Notes under the pieces: model-generated
What the model was told of the DNA's origin: nothing
Databases searched by the model: none
What the model saw: only the letters and a program-made list of their open reading frames with translations
Shown: positions 31,051 to 36,828 of the stretch, piece by piece
Layout of the letters: each line of letters begins with the position of its first letter
How positions within the stretch are numbered: position 1 is the stretch's first letter
NCBI RefSeq assembly: GCF_001570985.1
Contig: NZ_BCSS01000036.1
Coordinates: forward strand, 1 to 36,828
Source of the DNA: Janibacter limosus NBRC 16128
GTDB lineage: Bacteria > Actinomycetota > Actinomycetes > Actinomycetales > Dermatophilaceae
DNA: 36,828 nucleotides
Direction: 5' to 3'
Program-made: the position numbers and the translations under genes

Positions 31051-34000
31051 ATGCCCACCCCCCTTCGCGAAGCCATCCCCGCGGAGGACCTGCACTACCC
31101 GCAGGACCTGCCGGTCGTCGCCCGCAAGGACGACATCGCCGCAGCGATGCGCGACCACCAGGTCGTCATCGTGGCGGGGGAGACCGGGTCCGGCAAGACG
31201 ACCCAGCTGCCCAAGATCGCCCTCGAGATCGGGCGCGGACGCACCGGCCAGATCGGTCACACGCAGCCCCGTCGCATCGCCGCCCGCGCGGTCGCCGAGC
31301 GGATCGCCGAGGAGATGCAGGTCGAGCTCGGCGGGCTCGTGGGGTACCAAGTGCGCTTCACCGACCACAGCAGCGACGACACCCGCGTCAAGGTGATGAC
31401 CGACGGCATCCTGCTCAACGAGATGCAGCGCGACCGCGACCTGCGCCGCTACGACACGATCATCATCGACGAGGCCCACGAGCGCTCGCTCAACATCGAC
31501 TTCATCCTCGGCTACGTCAAGCAGCTCCTGCCCCGCCGCCCCGACCTCAAGGTCGTCATCACCTCCGCGACGATCGACCCGGAGCGCTTCGCGGCCCACT
31601 TCGCCGGTCCTGACGGTGAGCCCGCCCCGATCATCGAGGTCTCCGGTCGCACCTACCCGGTCGAGATCCGCTACCGCCCGCTAGGAGAGCAGAGCGACGA
31701 CGACGGTGAAGATGACGGCGACCAGCTGACCGGCATCTGCAAGGCCGTCGAGGAGCTGTGGACCGAGCCCGACGATGCCGGCCCCCGCGACACCCTCGTC
31801 TTCCTCTCCGGCGAGCGGGAGATCCGCGACGCGCAAGAGGCCCTGACCTCGATGCAGCTGCCCGACACCGAGATCATCCCGCTCTACGCACGCCTGTCCG
31901 CGGCCGAGCAGCACCGCGTCTTCGCCGCGCACCGCGGACGTCGGATCGTGTTGTCCACCAACGTCGCCGAGACCTCCCTGACGGTCCCCGGCATCCGCTA
32001 TGTCATCGACGTCGGCACCGCCCGCATCTCCCGGTACAGCCAGCGCACCAAGGTCCAACGCCTGCCCATCGAGCGGGTCTCGCAGGCCTCGGCCAACCAG
32101 CGCGCCGGCCGGTGCGGCCGCATCGCCGAGGGCATCTGCATCCGCCTGTACTCGCAGGAGGACTACGAGTCGCGTCCCGAGTTCACCGACCCCGAGATCC
32201 TGCGCACCAACCTCGCCAGCGTCATCCTGCAGATGACCTCGCTCGGCCTCGGCGACGTGGCCCGCTTCCCCTTCCTCGAGCCGCCGGACTCCCGCCAGAT
32301 CACCGACGGCGTGCGCCTCCTGCAGGAGCTGCAGGCCTTCGACACCGAGACCGCGGCAGCCCGAGAAGCCCAGCAGGCGAAGGGGGGACGGCGCGGCGGT
32401 GGTCGTCGGCTCACCCCCACGGGCAAGACCCTCGCGCGCCTGCCCGTCGACCCGCGGATGGGCCGCATGCTCATCGAGGCCGACAAGCTCGGCTGCACCA
32501 CCGAGGTGCTCGTCATCATCTCCGCCATGTCGATCCAGGACCCCCGCGAGCGGCCGATCGACAAGCGACCCCAGGCCGATCAGCAGCACGCACGATTCCG
32601 CCAGGAAGGCTCCGACTTCGCCAGCTGGTGGCACCTGTGGGTCCATCTCAAGGACCAGCAGAAGGCCCTGTCCGGCAGCGCCTTCCGTCGCATGTGCAAG
32701 CGCGAGTACCTGCACTTCCTGCGCATCCGTGAGTGGCAGGACCTGCACTCCCAGCTCGTGCGCGCCGCCAAGCAGCACACGATCGACACCCGGCAGCGCA
32801 CGTCGGCGGTCGACGCGGAGCCGGACTGGGACCGCATCCACCAGGCGCTGCTCACCGGGCTGCTCAGCCACATCGGTCTGCGCGACGAGGACAAGCGTGA
32901 CTACCTCGGGGCGCGTGGAGCGCGCTTCTCGATCCAGCCGGGCACCACGAACTTCAAGCGGCAACCCCCCTTCGTCATGGCGGGGGAGCTCGTCGAGACC
33001 TCGCGGCTGTGGGCTCGCTCGTCCGCCCGGATCGACCCCGTCTGGGCCGAGCGGGCCGGCGCCCACCTCGTCAAGCGCACCTACTCCGAGCCGCGCTGGA
33101 GCAAGAAGGCCGCGTCGGTCATGGCGACCGAGCGAGTCACCCTCTTCGGCGTCCCACTCGTCGTCGGGCGGTCGGTGTCCTACGGCAAGATCGACCCCGT
33201 CGTCAGCCGCGAGCTCTTCATCCGGCACGCGCTGCTCGAGGGCGAGTGGGACGGTCGGCACGAGTTCCTCGCCGCCAACCGCAAGCTGATCCGTCGCCTC
33301 GAGCAGCTCGAGGAGAGGGCCCGCCGTCGCGACCTGCTCGTCGACGACGAGGATGTGGTCGCCTTCTACGACGCCCGGATCCCCGCCAACGTCGTCTCCG
33401 GCGCGCACTTCGACACGTGGTGGAAGTCCGCCCGCCGCGAGCAGCCGGACCTGCTCACCCTCACCGAGGATCTCCTGACCCGCGACGACGCAGCCCAGGT
33501 CGACCAGCGCGACTACCCGCGGCGCTGGCGCACCGACGGGCTCGAGCTCGCCGTGAGCTACCAGTTCGAGCCCGGCACCGAGGACGACGGCGTCACCGTC
33601 CACGTGCCCGTCGCGGTGCTCAACCGGTTGACCGCCGACGGCTTCGACTGGCAGGTGCCCGGGCTGCGCGCCGACCTGGTCACCGCGCTCATCAAGTCGC
33701 TGCCCAAGGCCACCCGACGCCACCTCGTCCCCGCGCCCGACCACGCCCGCGCTGCACTGGGCGAGCTCGACGCCGACGCAGGGACGACGATCACCTCCCA
33801 GCTGTCGACCGTGCTCGGCCGGCGCGGTGGCATCCGGATCGACGAGGGGGAGTGGGACTGGACCAAGGTGCCCGACCACCTGCGGGTCAGCTTCGCCGTC
33901 GAGGACGGCCGCCGGCGCCGCCTGGGCCACGGCAAGGACCTCGAAGCCCTGCGCGAGAGCCTCGCCGGGCACGTCCAGCAAGGCATGTCGCTCGCGGGTG

Positions 34001-34878
34001 CCTCCATCGAGCGCACCGGCCTGACGACCTGGGACCTCGACGAGCTGCCGAGCACCTTCACGACCAGGACCGGCAAGCACACCGTCATCGGGTACCCGGC
34101 CCTCGTGGACGAAGGGAGCAGTGTCGCCGTCCGCGTGCTGCCGGACGAGCAGCAGGCGATCGCCGCCCATCGCGCCGGCGTGCGGCGGCTCCTCCTGCTG
34201 AGCACCAGCCCACCGTGGAAGCGGGTGCTCGCCCGCCTGACCAATGCGCAAAAGCTGGCGCTCGCGGACAACCCGCACGGCTCCGTGCCCACGCTCCTCG
34301 ACGACGCCCTCTGCGCAGCCGTCGACGACATCGTGGTCCAGCACGTCACCGGACCGGTGCGCTCGCGGGCCGCCTTCGACCAGGCGCTGGCCGCCACCCG
34401 CACCCACGTCGCCCAGCGGGTACTCACCGCGGTCTCCGAGGTGGAGCCGGTCCTGGCACAACGCACCCAGGTCCTGGCGCTGCTCGCCCGGATGAGTGCC
34501 CCGGCGCTCGGCGCCACCGTCGCCGACGTGCGGGCCCAGCTCGACGGGCTGGTGCGCCCCGGCTTCATCGCCGACACGGGACTGGACCGGTTGCCGGACC
34601 TGCGGCGCTACCTGCGTGGGATCTCCCTTCGCCTGGAGCGTGCCGCGGAGAACCCGAGACGTGATGCCAGCCACCAGGAAGCCGTCGACGGTGTCGAGGC
34701 CGCGTACGCGGATCTGCTCGACGCGCTGCCACCCCTGCGGCGACGCTCACCGGATGTCGTGGACATCGGGTGGATGATCGAGGAGCTGCGCATCTCGCTC
34801 TTCGCGCAGTCGATCGGGACGGCCCGCTCGGTCTCGGCCAAGCGGGTCCGGTCCGCCATCGCTGCCATCTCCACCTGA
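31051..34878 (+). CDS. hrpA: HrpA-type DEAH-box ATP-dependent RNA helicase
   Basis: A 1275-residue DEAH helicase; HrpA proteins act on mRNA or ribosome rescue in other bacteria. Walker A GETGSGKTTQ is at about 43-52, D140-E-A-H143 in IIDEAHERSLN, SAT in ITSATIDP, motif V in STNVAETSLTVPGI and motif VI ANQRAGRCGR. After the motor come the winged-helix/ratchet (HA2) and OB regions, then the long C-terminal DUF3418 region that marks the long bacterial HrpA form. The start MPTPLREAIPAEDLHYPQDLP fits family N-termini. A continuous reading frame extends upstream through repeats but is not coding in my view. Confidence 0.95.
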   Translation: MPTPLREAIPAEDLHYPQDLPVVARKDDIAAAMRDHQVVIVAGETGSGKTTQLPKIALEIGRGRTGQIGHTQPRRIAARAVAERIAEEMQVELGGLVGYQVRFTDHSSDDTRVKVMTDGILLNEMQRDRDLRRYDTIIIDEAHERSLNIDFILGYVKQLLPRRPDLKVVITSATIDPERFAAHFAGPDGEPAPIIEVSGRTYPVEIRYRPLGEQSDDDGEDDGDQLTGICKAVEELWTEPDDAGPRDTLVFLSGEREIRDAQEALTSMQLPDTEIIPLYARLSAAEQHRVFAAHRGRRIVLSTNVAETSLTVPGIRYVIDVGTARISRYSQRTKVQRLPIERVSQASANQRAGRCGRIAEGICIRLYSQEDYESRPEFTDPEILRTNLASVILQMTSLGLGDVARFPFLEPPDSRQITDGVRLLQELQAFDTETAAAREAQQAKGGRRGGGRRLTPTGKTLARLPVDPRMGRMLIEADKLGCTTEVLVIISAMSIQDPRERPIDKRPQADQQHARFRQEGSDFASWWHLWVHLKDQQKALSGSAFRRMCKREYLHFLRIREWQDLHSQLVRAAKQHTIDTRQRTSAVDAEPDWDRIHQALLTGLLSHIGLRDEDKRDYLGARGARFSIQPGTTNFKRQPPFVMAGELVETSRLWARSSARIDPVWAERAGAHLVKRTYSEPRWSKKAASVMATERVTLFGVPLVVGRSVSYGKIDPVVSRELFIRHALLEGEWDGRHEFLAANRKLIRRLEQLEERARRRDLLVDDEDVVAFYDARIPANVVSGAHFDTWWKSARREQPDLLTLTEDLLTRDDAAQVDQRDYPRRWRTDGLELAVSYQFEPGTEDDGVTVHVPVAVLNRLTADGFDWQVPGLRADLVTALIKSLPKATRRHLVPAPDHARAALGELDADAGTTITSQLSTVLGRRGGIRIDEGEWDWTKVPDHLRVSFAVEDGRRRRLGHGKDLEALRESLAGHVQQGMSLAGASIERTGLTTWDLDELPSTFTTRTGKHTVIGYPALVDEGSSVAVRVLPDEQQAIAAHRAGVRRLLLLSTSPPWKRVLARLTNAQKLALADNPHGSVPTLLDDALCAAVDDIVVQHVTGPVRSRAAFDQALAATRTHVAQRVLTAVSEVEPVLAQRTQVLALLARMSAPALGATVADVRAQLDGLVRPGFIADTGLDRLPDLRRYLRGISLRLERAAENPRRDASHQEAVDGVEAAYADLLDALPPLRRRSPDVVDIGWMIEELRISLFAQSIGTARSVSAKRVRSAIAAIST

Positions 34879-34945
34879 GGAGGGAATGGCCGGATGACCC
34901 CGGTCGTTGCCACAATGAATGCTTCACCGACCAGGAGGTCCTGAC

Positions 34946-35857
34946 GTGACCGAGCGTCTCTACCGTTACGAGGCCGACACCGACCCCGCGCTGCTGCAGC
35001 CCGGGCCGATGATCGTGGCCTTCGACGGCTTCTTCGACGCGGGCATGGCCCAGCGGCTGCTCGTCGACCACCTCCTCGAGGCAAGCGACGCGAGCGTCGT
35101 CGCGTCCTTCGACGTGGACGCGCTGATCGACTACCGCAGCCGGCGACCCATCATCACCTTCGACGCCAACCGGTACACGGACTACAACGACCCTTCCCTG
35201 ATCCTGTACCACCTGCTCGACCGGGACGGCCAGACCTACTACATCCTCACCGGGCCAGAGCCGGACTACCGGTGGGAGGGGGTCATCGACGCCGTCATCA
35301 GCCTCATGGACGAGATCGGCATCTCGATCGCCGTCCACGCCCACGGCATCCCCATGGCCGTCCCGCACACGCGGCCGGTCGGCATGACCGTCCACGGCAC
35401 GGACGAGCGACTCATCGGTGAGCACAAGCCGGTCTTCGGCACCGTGCAGGTGCCCGCCTCGCTCGCGGCGCTCCTCGAGCTGCGCCTGGGCGAGTCCTCT
35501 CGCGACGCCGTCGGCTTCAGCATCCACGTGCCCCACTACCTGGCGCAGTCGTCCTTCCACGACGCGGCACTCACGGCTCTCAACGCGATCGTCGACGTCA
35601 CAGGCCTCAACCTGCCCAATGACGCGCTCGCCGAGGCGGCTGGCGAGGGCCGGCTGCAGATCGAGCGTGAGGTCGAGGACAACGACGAGGTCAAGGAGGC
35701 CGTGCAGGCGCTGGAGCGCCAGTACGACGTCCACCTGCGTGGGCTCGAGCGGCCCAGCCTGCTCGCCGGCGAAGGGGACGACCTCCCGTCAGCAGATGAG
35801 ATCGGCGCCGACTTCGAGGACTTCCTGCGCACGGTCGACGAGACCGACAACCCCTAG
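34946..35857 (+). CDS. PAC2 family protein (proteasome-assembly-chaperone-like)
   Basis: A 303-residue PAC2-family protein. In actinobacteria these are conserved proteins of unclear role; the fold is shared with proteasome assembly chaperones. The segments MIVAFDGFFDAGMAQRLLVDHLLE, then DVDALIDYRSRRPIITFDANRY, then YILTGPEPDYRWEGV and HGIPMAVPHTRPVGMTVHG follow the family. The C-terminus (about 245-303) is acidic and helical. AGGAGG at 34933-34938 sits 7 bases before GTG 34946, the best ribosome binding site in this part. The stop overlaps the GTG of the next gene (TAGTG), so they are coupled. Confidence 0.92.
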   Translation: MTERLYRYEADTDPALLQPGPMIVAFDGFFDAGMAQRLLVDHLLEASDASVVASFDVDALIDYRSRRPIITFDANRYTDYNDPSLILYHLLDRDGQTYYILTGPEPDYRWEGVIDAVISLMDEIGISIAVHAHGIPMAVPHTRPVGMTVHGTDERLIGEHKPVFGTVQVPASLAALLELRLGESSRDAVGFSIHVPHYLAQSSFHDAALTALNAIVDVTGLNLPNDALAEAAGEGRLQIEREVEDNDEVKEAVQALERQYDVHLRGLERPSLLAGEGDDLPSADEIGADFEDFLRTVDETDNP

Positions 35858-36441
35858 TGGGGCCGCGGGCGCGGCGGGCAGCGCGCGCCATCGAGCGAGG
35901 GCGGTCGGTCGCGCTGACCGCGCAGAGCCGGCGGGACGTTGCCGTCCTCGCCGTGTGCCTGCTCTTCGCTCTCGGTGGCCTCGCGATGATCGGCAATGGG
36001 CTCTTCGGTCTCGAGCCGGGGGAGCGTCGCCACTACGCAGGCATGGGCATCCTCCCCGGCGGGGTCCTGGTCTTCCTCTTCTTCGGCGTCGTCGGGGTGC
36101 CGATCGCGATCTGGAACCTGCGCGGCAGCCTGAGGGCATTCGTCCTCGACCACGACGGCCTGCTGATGCACACGTGGTGCCGCCTGCCGTGGTCCTCGAT
36201 CGTCACCGCCAGTGTCTCGGGTGAGGGCGAGCACGCATACGCATGGGTCGAGCTGACCCCGGACGGCGCAGCGGTCAACCGTCGGCTCGTGGACGACGCG
36301 GCCGAGGTCTTCGAGATGAGGGATGTCACGGGCGCGCCGGCCACGGCAGTGCTTCTGCCGGGGCACCTGAGCTCGATCACCCTCGACGAGCTGGCCGAGC
36401 TCGTCCGCCTGGCTCGTGCCCGTCGACGACACGAGGGCTGA
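35857..36441 (+). CDS. membrane protein with PH-like domain, unknown
   Basis: A 194-residue protein. A basic N-terminus (RARRAARAIERGR) is followed by two membrane segments (about 28-50 and 64-86). A soluble domain (about 88-160) with FVLDHDGLLMHTWCRLPWSSIVTASV then resembles bacterial PH-like folds, in which a Trp-Ser-x-I strand is common. The GTG start shares its first base with the PAC2 stop. It converges on the polymerase gene with 3 bases between the stops and no visible terminator. Function is unknown. Confidence 0.72.
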   Translation: MGPRARRAARAIERGRSVALTAQSRRDVAVLAVCLLFALGGLAMIGNGLFGLEPGERRHYAGMGILPGGVLVFLFFGVVGVPIAIWNLRGSLRAFVLDHDGLLMHTWCRLPWSSIVTASVSGEGEHAYAWVELTPDGAAVNRRLVDDAAEVFEMRDVTGAPATAVLLPGHLSSITLDELAELVRLARARRRHEG

Positions 36442-36444
36442 GTC

Positions 36445-36828
36445 CTATTTCGCCTCGGACCAGCGCTGCACGATCGAGGTGTCGGAGACGAAGCGCACGT
36501 GCTCGCCGCCGAGCCACCGTCGCGCCGCGTCGGTGAGCGCCCGGTCGACCACGGCAGCAGCCTCATCGGCATGCTGCCGGGGCACGTGGACGAGCAGCTC
36601 GTCGTGCAGGCACAGCACGATCCGCCCGTCGAGCGGTCGCACAGCCACCCGCACGGTCGCCGCCCATGCCTTGAAGAGCTCGGCCGCGGAGCCCTGGATG
36701 ACGGCATTGCGGGCGAACCGCCCACGGGAGGAGGCCAGCCCGTCGCGGCCCTCGTCATCGAGACCGCCCACGCCGAAGTCGGTGCGCACCAGCCGCCCGC
36801 CGAAGGTGCGGACCGGCTCGCCGCGCCG
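36445..36828 (-). CDS. DNA polymerase A family / 3'-5' exonuclease-polymerase, C-terminal fragment
   Basis: The C-terminal 127 residues are visible and the frame stays open to the window edge. RRGEPVRTFGGRLVRTDF leads into RFARNAVIQGSAAELFKAW, the O-helix-side motif of family A polymerases. LCLHDELLVHVP is motif C with the catalytic H-D-E. It ends VQRWSEAK. The PVRT-GGR segment and the short tail look like the bifunctional 3'-5' exonuclease/DNA polymerase found in actinobacteria next to ordinary PolA, rather than PolA itself. The choice between them is inference because the N-terminus is missing. Confidence 0.88.
   Translation of the reverse strand, partial: RRGEPVRTFGGRLVRTDFGVGGLDDEGRDGLASSRGRFARNAVIQGSAAELFKAWAATVRVAVRPLDGRIVLCLHDELLVHVPRQHADEAAAVVDRALTDAARRWLGGEHVRFVSDTSIVQRWSEAK

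Noticed and set aside
31681-34674. Long open frame (997 codons) antisense to hrpA
   Set aside because: Same compositional artefact; no recognisable domain and hrpA motifs are complete on the other strand.

Overview
The window is about 70% GC and densely coded. It comes from an actinobacterium, probably an Intrasporangiaceae-like lineage (Janibacter, Knoellia or Tetrasphaera type). This placement is inferred from GC content, TCGAAC-N4-GTTCGA SOS boxes, a SAM-IV-type riboswitch, an nrdR-nrdJ pair, a fused AccA/AccD-type carboxyltransferase, WXG100-type proteins and a DUF222/HNH gene. No alignment was run. Both edges cut genes: leuS on the left and a DNA polymerase A family gene on the right.

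Layout. 1-8.4 kb: 3' part of leuS, a convergent AhpD/CMD-family gene, degV, the comEA-comEC DNA-uptake pair, a LysR regulator divergent from a Sir2 deacylase. 8.4-13.9 kb: a DNA-damage and dNTP-supply block. lexA and a membrane glutaredoxin-like gene run leftward. A LysM membrane protein (ChiZ/YneA-like SOS division inhibitor by position and architecture) runs rightward from a shared region with SOS boxes. nrdR-nrdJ follows, behind a leader carrying tandem NrdR-box-like sites and a cluster of actinobacterial DnaA-box-like words. 14.0-20.2 kb: five consecutive nuclease-type genes (COG3440-like HNH, DUF3883, DUF222/HNH, zinc-ribbon NERD, NERD-UvrD helicase). The first two have lower GC, and the DUF222 gene carries near-identical palindromes inside its reading frame. 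This is the best candidate for an undescribed defence or mobile module. 20.2-22.1 kb: two DUF2510 membrane proteins, the second with a Gly-Tyr-Gln-rich 17-residue tandem repeat. 22.2-28 kb: L-serine dehydratase, an unknown gene, the fused carboxyltransferase, two small membrane proteins and a SAM-IV riboswitch ahead of metY. 28-36.8 kb: a WXG100-like gene overlapping a larger WXG-type protein, an Eis-like acetyltransferase, an HrpA helicase, a PAC2-family protein, a PH-like membrane protein and the polymerase fragment.

Three patterns cross gene boundaries. At least seven starts are preceded by a TANNNT -10 hexamer only 6-8 bases upstream, which implies leaderless transcripts and helps fix start codons. 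A 36-bp REP-like imperfect palindrome occurs four times, once with a compensatory base-pair change. The heptamer CGAAGGG (either strand) looks over-represented and sits at the base of several terminators and palindromes.
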